Part shown: positions 42,189-50,298 of the stretch, piece after piece
Position numbering within the stretch: the stretch's first letter is position 1
Layout: every line of letters begins with the position of its first letter
Assembly (NCBI RefSeq): GCF_021654035.1
Contig: NZ_JAJPDW010000001.1
Span: 744,001 to 808,000 of the forward strand
Origin: Microbacterium aurantiacum
Lineage (GTDB): Bacteria; Actinomycetota; Actinomycetes; Actinomycetales; Microbacteriaceae
Direction: 5' to 3'
Length of the DNA stretch: 64,000 nt
Notes under the pieces: model-generated
Told to the model about the DNA's origin: nothing
Databases searched by the model: none
The model's input: the letters and a program-made list of their open reading frames with translations, nothing else
Program-made: the position numbers and the translations under genes

Positions 42189-42592
42189 GCCAGACCCTGA
42201 ACGTGGGCGACGTCGTCGCCGAGCGCACCGTCCACCTCGATCGGGCGGCGCTCGTGCGCTACGCCGGCGCCTCGGGCGACTTCAACCCCATCCACTACCG
42301 CGACGATGTGGCGGCCGCGGTGGGGCTTCCGGGCGTCCTCGCGCACGGCATGCTCACGATGGGCCTGGCCGTGCAGACGATCGAGGAGTGGGTCGGAGAC
42401 CCCGGCCGCATCCTCGACTACGGCGTGCGCTTCACCCGCCCGGTCGTGGTCGACCCCGACACCGGCGCCGACGTCACGGTCCGCGCGGTAATCGGGCAGA
42501 TGGCCGACGACGTCGCGCGGGTCGACCTCACCGTCACCTTCGACGGTGCGACCGTCCTCGGCAAGGCCCAGGTCCGGGTCCGGATCGTCTGA
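42185..42592 (+). CDS. hadB: MaoC-type dehydratase, HadB-like catalytic subunit
   Basis: 135-aa hot-dog protein. The hydratase-2 catalytic motif is intact: YAGASGDFNPIHYRDDVA supplies Asp and His, and GVLAHGMLTMG follows. With the preceding gene it would dehydrate (3R)-hydroxyacyl thioesters. The pair is conserved next to murB across actinobacteria, including lineages without mycolic acids, so the acyl substrate in this organism is unclear. Confidence 0.88.
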   Translation: MSQTLNVGDVVAERTVHLDRAALVRYAGASGDFNPIHYRDDVAAAVGLPGVLAHGMLTMGLAVQTIEEWVGDPGRILDYGVRFTRPVVVDPDTGADVTVRAVIGQMADDVARVDLTVTFDGATVLGKAQVRVRIV

Positions 42593-42596
42593 TCGG

Positions 42597-43733
42597 ATGC
42601 CGGAGATCACCCCGATTCCCCTCGCGCAGCTGACGACGCTGCGCACCGGCGGCGTCCCGGAGCGGATGATCGACGCACTCTCGACGGACGAGCTCGTCGA
42701 GGCGCTTCGCGACGTGTGGGCGACGGGCGACGAGTGGTTCGTCCTGGGCGGCGGATCGAACCTGTTCGTCGGAGACGACCCCTTCGAAGGCACGGTCGTG
42801 CGCATCCTCACGCGCGGGATCGAACGCCTCCCGTCGCCCCGGCCGGGTTTTGCGCGGCTGCGCGTGGCCGCGGGACACGACTGGGACGACCTCGTCGCGG
42901 TCTCGGTCTCGGAGGGGCTCGCGGGTCTCGAGGCGATGTCCGGCATCCCCGGGACCGTCGGTGCCGCGCCCGTGCAGAACATCGGCGCGTACGGGCAGGA
43001 GACCGTCCAGACCCTCGTCGAGGTGGAGCTCATCGACGAGACCACCGGCGAGGTCGAGACCGTCCCCGCCGCCGACCTCGGACTCGGATTCCGCACCTCG
43101 GTGCTCAAGCACCACTACGGCTCTGTCCCCGCGCGCCGGGCGGTCATCCTCTCGGCGACGTTCGAACTCGCGGATGTCGGGCACGGCGAGCGCCGAATCG
43201 CCGGCGCGCAGCTGCGCGGAGCCCTCGGGCTCACCGAGGACGACACCGTGAGCCTCGCGTGGGTGCGCGAGCACGTCCTCGCCACGCGGGCGCGGAAGGG
43301 CATGGTGCTCGATGACGCCGACCCCGACACCCACAGCGCCGGCTCGTTCTTCCAGAACGCCGTTGTGTCGGCATCCTTCGCCCGGACCCTTCCCGACGCG
43401 TGCCCGCGGTGGCCCGTCGCACCGGACCTCGATCCGGTTGTGGTGATCCCGCTCTCCGCCTACGAAGGTCTGGTTCCCGCGCCCACGAGTCGGGAGTCCG
43501 ACGTGAAGGTCAGCGCCGGATGGCTGATCGAGAACGCGGGGCTGCGGAAGGGCTTCCGCTTCCCGCGTTCGCGCGCGGGGCTCTCGACCAAGCACGCCCT
43601 CGCCCTGACCAACCGCGGCAACGCCACGGCGACCGAGCTCGCCGAGCTCGCCCGTTATATCCAGAGCCGCGTGGCGGCGGAGTTCGGACTCGTCCTGCAG
43701 CCCGAGCCGGTTCTCATCGGCGTCGAGCTGTAG
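42597..43733 (+). CDS. murB: UDP-N-acetylenolpyruvoylglucosamine reductase
   Basis: 378-aa FAD enzyme that reduces UDP-GlcNAc-enolpyruvate to UDP-MurNAc in peptidoglycan synthesis. FAD-binding GGGSNLFVGDD, GLEAMSGIPGTVGAAPVQNIGAYGQE and the catalytic Ser region SAGSFFQNAVV are present, and VSAGWLIENAGLRKG is the C-terminal domain signature. This is the longer form (about 370 aa) usual for actinobacteria. ATG 42597 is four bases after the hadB stop. Confidence 0.95.
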   Translation: MPEITPIPLAQLTTLRTGGVPERMIDALSTDELVEALRDVWATGDEWFVLGGGSNLFVGDDPFEGTVVRILTRGIERLPSPRPGFARLRVAAGHDWDDLVAVSVSEGLAGLEAMSGIPGTVGAAPVQNIGAYGQETVQTLVEVELIDETTGEVETVPAADLGLGFRTSVLKHHYGSVPARRAVILSATFELADVGHGERRIAGAQLRGALGLTEDDTVSLAWVREHVLATRARKGMVLDDADPDTHSAGSFFQNAVVSASFARTLPDACPRWPVAPDLDPVVVIPLSAYEGLVPAPTSRESDVKVSAGWLIENAGLRKGFRFPRSRAGLSTKHALALTNRGNATATELAELARYIQSRVAAEFGLVLQPEPVLIGVEL

Positions 43734-43752
43734 AACGGTCCGTCAGCCGGGC

Positions 43753-44961
43753 TCAGTCCGAGGTCGCGAAAAGCTCCTGCAGGCGGGAGACGCCCTCGAG
43801 GAGCGCGTCATCACCGAGCGCGTACGACAGGCGGAGATAGCCGGAAGGTCCGAACGCCTCCCCGGGGACGACGGCGACCTCGGCCCGCTCGAGGATCAGA
43901 TCGGCCAGTTCGAGCGAGGTCTGCGGGGTGACCCCGCCCCACGTGCGACCGAGTAGGCCGCGCACATCGGGGTAGACGTAGAACGCGCCGAGCGGGTTGG
44001 GGACGACGACGCCGTCGATCTTCGACAGCTCGTCGACGATGAGGCGCCGGCGCCGGTCGAATGCGACACGGAAGGACTCCGCCTCGTCCTGCGGGCCCGA
44101 GAGAGCTGCGAGCGCCGCGCGCTGGGCGATGTTGTTGACGTTCGAACTGAGGTGCGACTGCAGGTTGCCGGCGACCTTGATCGCGTCGGCGGGGCCGACC
44201 ATCCAGCCCACGCGCCAGCCGGTCATCGCGTAGGTCTTGGCGACGCCGTTGACGAGGATCGTCTGTCCGGCGACCTCGGGCACGGCTTCGACGATCGACA
44301 CCGCGCGCGTGCCCTCGTAGACGAGGTTCTGGTAGATCTCGTCCGAGATGATCCAGATCCCGTGCTCGAGGGCCCACGCGCCGATCGCGCGGGTCTCCTC
44401 CGCGGTGTAGACGGCGCCGGTCGGATTCGACGGCGAGACGAAGACGAGCACGGTCGTGCGGTCGGTGCGGGCGGCCTCGAGCTGGTCGACGGTGACCTTG
44501 TACTCCTGGTCGGCGCCGGCGAAGACCTCGACCGGCACGCCGTCGGCGAGGGCGATCGCCTCCGGGTAGGTCGTCCAGTAGGGCGCGGGGAGGAGCACCT
44601 CGTCGCCGGGGTTCACCACGGCCTGGAAGGCCTGGTAGACCGCCTGCTTGCCGCCGTTGGTGACGATCACCTGGGAGGGGGCGACATCCAGTCCGGAGTC
44701 GCGCGCGGTCTTCGCGGCGATCGCCTCGCGGAGCACCGGCAGGCCCGCGGCGGGGGTGTATCGGAAGTTCGCGGGGTCGCGCAGGGCTTCGGCGGCGGCC
44801 TCGACGATGAACGCCGGCGTGGCGAAGTCGGGCTCGCCGGCGGCGTAGCTGATCACGGGCCGGCCGGCCGCCTGCAGGGCCTTGGCCTTGGCATCGACCT
44901 TGAGGGTCGCCGACTCGGCGATCGCGGACAGCTTGCGGGAGAGGGGAGCGCGTTCGGTCAC
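43753..44961 (-). CDS. aspC: Aspartate-type PLP aminotransferase (class I)
   Basis: 402-aa fold-type I aminotransferase. It shows [38 protein letters not shown] and the PLP-lysine segment [18 protein letters not shown], ending with [10 protein letters not shown]. Class I, near aspartate/prephenate aminotransferases; exact amino donor uncertain. GTG 44961 lies six bases after TACCCT (44973-44968), no SD, consistent with a leaderless message. Confidence 0.9.
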   Translation of the reverse strand: MTERAPLSRKLSAIAESATLKVDAKAKALQAAGRPVISYAAGEPDFATPAFIVEAAAEALRDPANFRYTPAAGLPVLREAIAAKTARDSGLDVAPSQVIVTNGGKQAVYQAFQAVVNPGDEVLLPAPYWTTYPEAIALADGVPVEVFAGADQEYKVTVDQLEAARTDRTTVLVFVSPSNPTGAVYTAEETRAIGAWALEHGIWIISDEIYQNLVYEGTRAVSIVEAVPEVAGQTILVNGVAKTYAMTGWRVGWMVGPADAIKVAGNLQSHLSSNVNNIAQRAALAALSGPQDEAESFRVAFDRRRRLIVDELSKIDGVVVPNPLGAFYVYPDVRGLLGRTWGGVTPQTSLELADLILERAEVAVVPGEAFGPSGYLRLSYALGDDALLEGVSRLQELFATSD

Positions 44962-45041
44962 ACTCCGAGGGTAGCGGGGGAGGCCCTCCGTCAAGATGTG
45001 CCCCGTGTACAAGGCAGCCCCTGAGACATACACACGGGAGA

Positions 45042-45084
45042 ACAAGGGATGCCTCGGACCGGGTGGGTCCGAGGCATCCCTTGT
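45042..45084. terminator. Perfect 19-bp stem terminator downstream of aceA
   Basis: Arms 45042-45060 and 45066-45084 are exact inverse complements around a 5-base loop. It lies between the end of aceA and the promoter of aspC on the same strand, so it isolates aspC from aceA transcription. Confidence 0.85.
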
Positions 45085-45099
45085 GTGCGATGTGTTCGA

Positions 45100-46692
45100 T
45101 CAGAACTGGTTCATCGTGTTGTGCTGTCCGCCGGCCTTGAGGGCGGCGTCGCCGGCGAAGTACTCCTTGTGGTTGTCGCCGATGTCGGAGCCGGCCATGT
45201 TCTGGTGCTTGACCGTCGCGATGCCCTCGCGGATCTCGCGGCGCTGGACGCCGGCGACGTAGGCGAGCATGCCCTCGTCACCGAAGTAGCCCTTGGCGAG
45301 GTTGTCGGTCGACAGCGCGGCCGTGTGGTACGTCGGCAGCGTGATGAGGTGGTGGAAGATGCCGGCGCGTGCCGAGCCGTCCTTCTGGAAGGAGCGGATC
45401 TTCTCGTCGGCCAGGCGTCCGAGCTCGGTGTCGTCGTACTCCGGGCTCATCAGCTCGGCACGGTTGTACGCCGAGACGTCCGCGCCCTGCTCGACGAGGA
45501 GGTCGTAGGCCTGCTGGCGGAAGTTCAGCGTCCAGTTGAAGGACGGGCTGTTGTTGTAGACGAGCTTCGCATTGGGGATCACCTCGCGGATCGCGTCGAC
45601 CATGCCGGCGATCTGCTCGACATGCGGCTTCTCGGTCTCGATCCACAGCAGGTCGGCACCGTTCTGCAGCGACGTGATGCAGTCGAGCACGCAGCGCTCC
45701 TCACCCGTTCCGGCGCGGAACTGGTACAGGTTGCTCGCGAGGCGCTTCGGGCGCAGCAGCTTGCCGTCGCGCTTGATGACGACGTCCCCGTTGCCCAGTT
45801 CGTCTTCCGAGATCTCCTCGACGTCGAGGAACGAGTTGTACTGGTCGCCGAGGTCCCCCGGCTCGTTCGTGACGGCGAGCTTCTGGGTCAGGCCTGCGCC
45901 GAGCGAGTCGGTGCGGGCGACGATCACGCCGTTGTCGATGCCGAGCTCGAGGAACGCGTAGCGGACCGCGTTGATCTTGGCGAGGAAGTCCTCGTGCGGA
46001 ACGGTGACCTTGCCGTCCTGGTGGCCGCACTGCTTCTCGTCCGAGACCTGGTTCTCGATCTGGATGGCGCACGCGCCCGCCTCGATCATCTTCTTCGCCA
46101 GAAGGTACGTCGCCTCGGGGTTTCCGAAGCCGGCGTCGATGTCGGCGATGATCGGCACCACGTGGGTCTCGTAGTTGTCGATCTGCGACTGGATGAACTC
46201 CGCCGCCGTCTCGTCACCCGCGGCGCGGGCGGCGTCGAGCTGGGTGAACAGCAGGTCCAGTTCGCGCGCGTCGGCCTGGCGCAGGAACGTGTAGAGCTCC
46301 TCGATGAGCGCGGGGACGGCCGTCTTCTCGTGCATCGACTGGTCGGGCAGCGGCCCGAACTCCGAGCGGAGGGCGGCGACCATCCAGCCCGAGAGGTAGA
46401 GGTAGCGCTTGTTGGTCGACTTCAGGTGCTTCTTGATCGAGATGAGCTTCTGCTGGCCGATGAACCCGTGCCACACGCCGAGCGACTGCGTGTAGACCGA
46501 GGAGTCCGCGTCGTACTCGGCCATGTCGCGGCGCATGATGTCGGCGGTGTACTGCGCGATCTCCAGACCCGTGCGGAAGCGGTTCTGGGCGCGCATGCGC
46601 GCGACCGACTCGGGGTTGATGGCGTCCCAGCTGGAGCCGTGCTGCTCCTTGAGGGCCTGGATGGCGTCGATGTCGTCCTGGTAGTTCGTCAT
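45100..46692 (-). CDS. aceA: Isocitrate lyase, long (about 530-aa) type
   Basis: 530-aa glyoxylate-shunt enzyme splitting isocitrate into glyoxylate and succinate. Catalytic loop KQCGHQDGK has the nucleophile C222; IEIENQ-like AIQIENQVSDEKQ and IADIDAGFGNPEATY bind the substrate and metal; WIETEKPHVEQI and the C-terminal NTMNQF complete the fold. At 530 aa with KQCGH (not KKCGH) it belongs to the longer isocitrate lyase subgroup known from Pseudomonas, not the roughly 430-aa form. ATG 46692 with GAAAGAAAC upstream. Cotranscribed with aceB across a 136-bp palindromic gap. Confidence 0.93.
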   Translation of the reverse strand: MTNYQDDIDAIQALKEQHGSSWDAINPESVARMRAQNRFRTGLEIAQYTADIMRRDMAEYDADSSVYTQSLGVWHGFIGQQKLISIKKHLKSTNKRYLYLSGWMVAALRSEFGPLPDQSMHEKTAVPALIEELYTFLRQADARELDLLFTQLDAARAAGDETAAEFIQSQIDNYETHVVPIIADIDAGFGNPEATYLLAKKMIEAGACAIQIENQVSDEKQCGHQDGKVTVPHEDFLAKINAVRYAFLELGIDNGVIVARTDSLGAGLTQKLAVTNEPGDLGDQYNSFLDVEEISEDELGNGDVVIKRDGKLLRPKRLASNLYQFRAGTGEERCVLDCITSLQNGADLLWIETEKPHVEQIAGMVDAIREVIPNAKLVYNNSPSFNWTLNFRQQAYDLLVEQGADVSAYNRAELMSPEYDDTELGRLADEKIRSFQKDGSARAGIFHHLITLPTYHTAALSTDNLAKGYFGDEGMLAYVAGVQRREIREGIATVKHQNMAGSDIGDNHKEYFAGDAALKAGGQHNTMNQF

Positions 46693-46732
46693 GATTGTTT
46701 CTTTCGGGAAGGGGTGGATGCTGGTGGTCAGG

Positions 46733-46820
46733 GCGTTTCGTCTCGCTCCGCTCGCTTAACGACCGGGGTGGGTGTTGCTCCCGGTCGTTGAGCGAGGAGC
46801 GAAGCGACGAGACGAAACGC
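46733..46820. repeat. REP-like imperfect palindrome between aceB and aceA
   Basis: 88 bp from GCGTTTCGTCTCGCTCCGCT (46733-46752) to the complementary half ending GACGAGACGAAACGC (46806-46820), with an inner GACCGGG...CCCGGTC stem. TCGCT/GCGAAGCGA heptads recur inside both arms. Confidence 0.8.
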
Positions 46821-46828
46821 GGAGGAGG

Positions 46829-48493
46829 TCAGCGGGTCTCGATGAGGAACTTCGAGTACGCGGGCAGCGTCAGGAAGGCCGGGAACTCCTGGCCGAGCGC
46901 CACCTCGCGGAAGACCTCGGCCGCGTCGTCGAAGCGGTCGTCGCCGTGGCGCTCCACCTCGGCCAGCACGTCGGTGATGAGACCTTCGATGTACTCGCGG
47001 GTGATGTGGTCGCCTTCGGCGGTTGAGCGGTCCTGGTGGATCCACTGCCACACCTGCGAGCGCGAGATCTCGGCGGTCGCGGCATCCTCCATCAAGTTGT
47101 CCAGGGCGACGGCACCGAGGCCCCGCAGCCACGCCTCGATGTAGCGGATCGCCACCGACACGTTGTCGCGCACGCCTTGAGCGGTCACGGGGCGTCCGAT
47201 GTGCACGTCGATGAGGTCGGCCGCGGTCACCTGCACGTCGGGGCGCTGGCGGTCGACCTGGTTGGGCCGGTCGCCCAGGACCGCGTCGAACTCGGCCCGC
47301 GCGACCGGAATGAGGTCGGGGTGAGCCACCCACGTGCCGTCGAAGCCATCGCCGGCCTCGCGCTTCTTGTCGGCCGCCACCTTCTCGAACGCGCGCTGCG
47401 TGACCTCGGGGTCGCGGCGGTTCGGGATGAAGGCGCTCATGCCGCCGATCGCGAAGGCGCCGCGCTTGTGGCACGTCTGCACCAGCAGCTCCGTGTAGGC
47501 CCGCATGAACGGCACGGTCATCGTGACCTCGCTGCGGTCGGGGAGTACGAAGCGCGCTCCGCGGCCGCGGTAGTTCTTGATGATGGAGAAGATGTAGTCC
47601 CAGCGGCCCGCGTTCAGACCCGCGATGTGGTCGCGCAGCTCGAAGAGGATCTCCTCCATCTCGAACGCGGCGGGCAGCGTCTCGATCAGCACAGTCGCGC
47701 GGATCGTGCCGTGCGGGATCCCGATGTACTGCTCGCTGAAGGTGAAGACGTCGTCCCACAGCTTCGCCTCTTCGCTGGATTCGAGCTTGGCGATGTAGAA
47801 GTACGGGCCGCGACCGTTCGCGATGAGCTGCGTGGCGTTGTGGAAGAAGTACAGGCCGAAGTCGACGAGCGAACCCGACGCCGCCATCTCGCGACCGGTG
47901 CGGTCGGTGAAGCGGATGTGGTGCTCGATCAGGTGCCATCCGCGGGGACGCATGACGATCGTGGGCGTCTCCGTCGCGGTGACCTCGTACCGCTTGCCCT
48001 CGGGGCTGGTGTACTCCAGCTCGCCGCGGATCGCGTCACGCAGCGACAACTGGCCCTCGATGACGTTCTTCCACGTGGGGCTCGTGGCATCCTCCTGGTC
48101 GGCCAGCCACACCTTGGCGCCCGAGTTGAGGGCGTTGATGGTCATCTTCGGGTCGGTCGGGCCGGTGATCTCGACACGGCGGTCCTCCAGGCCCGGGCCG
48201 GCGCCCGCGACCTTCCACTCGGCATCCTCACGGATGTGGCGGGTGTCATCGCGGAACTGCGGGTCGTGTCCGTTGCCGATCTCGAAGCGGCGACGCATGC
48301 GGTCGGCGAGGCGGTCGTGACGGCGGGCGCTGAAGCGCTGGTGCAGTTCGGTGAGGAACGCGATCGCCTCGGGCGTGAGGATCTCGTCGTAGCGGGGTCC
48401 CATCGAGCCGATGACCTCGATCGTGGGCTCGGTGGTCTGGGTGGGGAGGGCGCCGGTGCGGGGACGCATCGGGGCGGCGGTTGCAGGAGTCAT
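46829..48493 (-). CDS. aceB: Malate synthase A
   Basis: 554-aa enzyme joining glyoxylate and acetyl-CoA to malate. It has DGTWVAHPDLIPVARAEFD, the metal/acetyl-CoA region VLIETLPAAFEMEEILFELR, GRWDYIFSIIK, and the catalytic C-terminal DNLMEDAATAEISRSQVW(Q)W. Length and motifs fit class A, unlike the roughly 720-aa GlcB of mycobacteria. First gene of the leftward glyoxylate pair; ATG 48493. Divergent from the RamB-like regulator, 230 bp away. Confidence 0.95.
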   Translation of the reverse strand: MTPATAAPMRPRTGALPTQTTEPTIEVIGSMGPRYDEILTPEAIAFLTELHQRFSARRHDRLADRMRRRFEIGNGHDPQFRDDTRHIREDAEWKVAGAGPGLEDRRVEITGPTDPKMTINALNSGAKVWLADQEDATSPTWKNVIEGQLSLRDAIRGELEYTSPEGKRYEVTATETPTIVMRPRGWHLIEHHIRFTDRTGREMAASGSLVDFGLYFFHNATQLIANGRGPYFYIAKLESSEEAKLWDDVFTFSEQYIGIPHGTIRATVLIETLPAAFEMEEILFELRDHIAGLNAGRWDYIFSIIKNYRGRGARFVLPDRSEVTMTVPFMRAYTELLVQTCHKRGAFAIGGMSAFIPNRRDPEVTQRAFEKVAADKKREAGDGFDGTWVAHPDLIPVARAEFDAVLGDRPNQVDRQRPDVQVTAADLIDVHIGRPVTAQGVRDNVSVAIRYIEAWLRGLGAVALDNLMEDAATAEISRSQVWQWIHQDRSTAEGDHITREYIEGLITDVLAEVERHGDDRFDDAAEVFREVALGQEFPAFLTLPAYSKFLIETR

Positions 48494-48723
48494 GTCCCGG
48501 TCTTCCTGTGAACGAGTTCGGTGAGAGTCGGGGGATGCTGCCTGCTCGGCGTGTGGGCCGGGCCGAGGCATCCCGTGATCCGTGTCGGGATCGATCAGGT
48601 TGTTCGTGGTTCCACTATCCGGTGAAGATCAGGGTCACTCCTGACCAATTCGGGTGTGAAGTTTGGCCGAATTTCTCTTCTCGTGACAGAATGCGTGTCA
48701 CCAGCTCACCCAGGAGGTCGACG
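48494..48723. promoter_or_regulatory. Divergent aceB / ramB control region
   Basis: 230 bp without a gene. It contains an AT-richer core (48600-48690) with the interrupted inverted repeat described separately, a CTCGTGACAG and the SD AGGAGG (48712-48717) for the regulator. Confidence 0.6.
48648..48674. promoter_or_regulatory. Candidate regulator-binding inverted repeat
   Basis: AATTCGG (48648-48654) and CCGAATT (48668-48674) flank GTGTGAAGTTTGG. The GAAGTTTGG core loosely resembles the RamB motif of Corynebacterium (AAACTTTGCAAA-like). Symmetry and location suggest an operator; identity is inference. Confidence 0.45.
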
Positions 48724-50196
48724 ATGACGCTTACCGCCCCCGGCCAGGCATCCGATACGGAAGAGAGCGTCGACGCGCTCACGATCGGCCGCCGCATCCG
48801 GCAGCTCCGCACCGATCGCGGCATGACCCTCGAAGAGCTCGCGACCGCCGTGGACCGCGCCCCGAGCCAGTTGTCGATGATCGAGAACGGGCGCCGGGAG
48901 CCGAAGCTCACCCTGCTTCAGACCATCGCCCGCACCCTCGGCACGACGCTCGACGCGCTGCTGGAGTCGGAGCCCCTCGATGAGCGGTCGACCCTCGAGA
49001 TCGCCCTCGAACGCGCCATGAAAGGACAGACGTTCCAGGCTCTGGGCATCCCCTCCTTCCGCATCGGGAAGGGCGTGCCCACCGAAGCGCTGCGCGCGAT
49101 GCTCGCGCTGCAGGGCGAGATCGAGCGCCTTCGCGACGAACGCGCCGCGACGCCGGAGGAAGCGCGACGGGCCAACGTCGCACTGCGGCGACTCATGCGC
49201 ACGCAGGACAACTACTTCCCCGAACTCGAGGAGCACGCGCGCTCGATCCTCACGGCGGTCGACCACCCGGGCGGTCCGCTGACCCAGCGGACGGCGTCCG
49301 ACATCGCCGCGCACCTCGGGTTCACGCTGCACTACGTGCCGGACCTGCCGCAGACCACCCGCAGCGTCGCCGACATCAAGAACGGCCGGCTCTACCTCTC
49401 GAGCAGGCTGGCGTCGAAGGGGGACCCGCGGACGGCGGTGCTGCAGGCCCTCTCCAGCCGGATCCTCGGGCACACCGAACCCACGAGCTACGCGGAGTTC
49501 CTCCGCCAGCGGGTCGAGACGAACTACCTCACCGGTGCCCTCCTGATCCCCGAGGACCACGCCGTGCCGTTCCTCCTCGAGGCCAAGGGGCGTCGGGCGG
49601 TGTCGATCGAGGATCTCCGCGACGCGTACTCGGTGTCGTACGAGACCGCCGCGCACCGGTTCACGAATCTCGCGACCGTGCACCTCGGCATCCCGGTGCA
49701 CTTCCTGAAGGTGCACGAGTCGGGCACGATCACGAAGGCCTACGAGAACGACGACGTGAACTTCCCGACCGATCGGCTGGGATCGATCGAGGGGCAGATG
49801 TGCTGCCGGAAGTGGACCTCACGCGTCGTCTTCGACGAGGACGACCACTTCAACCCGTACTACCAGTACACCGACACCGGCAACGGGACGTACTGGTGCA
49901 CCGCCCGTGTCGAGCTCTCCAGCGAGGGCGCGCATTCGGTCTCGGTGGGGGTGCGCTTCGACGACACCAAATGGTTCCTCGGCCGCGACACTCCGCACCG
50001 CGGGGTGTCCAAGCACTCGGTGGAGGTGTGCTGCCGCCGGGCGCCGGCGGATCTCGAGGCGTCGTGGCGCGAGTATGCGTGGCCGAACGTCCGCACCCCG
50101 CGGACGCTGCTCGCCACGCTCCCCACCGGCGCCTTCCCCGGGGTGGACACCACCGACGTCTACGAGTTCCTCGAAGCCCACGCCCCGCGCGCGTGA
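48724..50196 (+). CDS. ramB: RamB-like XRE/ImmA short-chain acyl regulator
   Basis: 490-aa regulator. An XRE helix-turn-helix (about residues 20-80, IGRRIRQLRTDRGMTLEELA...SQLSMIENGRR) is followed by helical regions, an IrrE/ImmA-like domain (about 190-330, YLSSRLASKGDPR...) with a degenerate metal motif, and a Cys-rich C-terminal sensory domain (MCCRKWTSR, VCCRR). This layout is that of RamB, the regulator of acetate metabolism in corynebacteria and mycobacteria, which responds to carbon source and controls aceA/aceB. Divergent position here supports that. Start ATG 48724 follows AGGAGG by six bases. Confidence 0.88.
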   Translation: MTLTAPGQASDTEESVDALTIGRRIRQLRTDRGMTLEELATAVDRAPSQLSMIENGRREPKLTLLQTIARTLGTTLDALLESEPLDERSTLEIALERAMKGQTFQALGIPSFRIGKGVPTEALRAMLALQGEIERLRDERAATPEEARRANVALRRLMRTQDNYFPELEEHARSILTAVDHPGGPLTQRTASDIAAHLGFTLHYVPDLPQTTRSVADIKNGRLYLSSRLASKGDPRTAVLQALSSRILGHTEPTSYAEFLRQRVETNYLTGALLIPEDHAVPFLLEAKGRRAVSIEDLRDAYSVSYETAAHRFTNLATVHLGIPVHFLKVHESGTITKAYENDDVNFPTDRLGSIEGQMCCRKWTSRVVFDEDDHFNPYYQYTDTGNGTYWCTARVELSSEGAHSVSVGVRFDDTKWFLGRDTPHRGVSKHSVEVCCRRAPADLEASWREYAWPNVRTPRTLLATLPTGAFPGVDTTDVYEFLEAHAPRA

Positions 50197-50217
50197 GGGG
50201 CATGGCCCTTCACCGCA

Positions 50218-50282
50218 ACAGGCGATGTGCCCAGAACAGGACGATGCGCGCGGAATCGTCCTGTTCTCGGCTGATCGCCTGT
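50218..50282. repeat. Nested palindrome between convergent genes
   Basis: Inner 12-bp arms GAACAGGACGAT (50234-50245) and ATCGTCCTGTTC (50255-50266) sit inside outer 9-bp arms ACAGGCGAT (50218-50226) and ATCGCCTGT (50274-50282). The inner and outer arms are themselves related (ACAGGxCGAT). It could terminate both convergent genes. Confidence 0.75.
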
Positions 50283-50298
50283 CTCCGGATGCCGGGGC

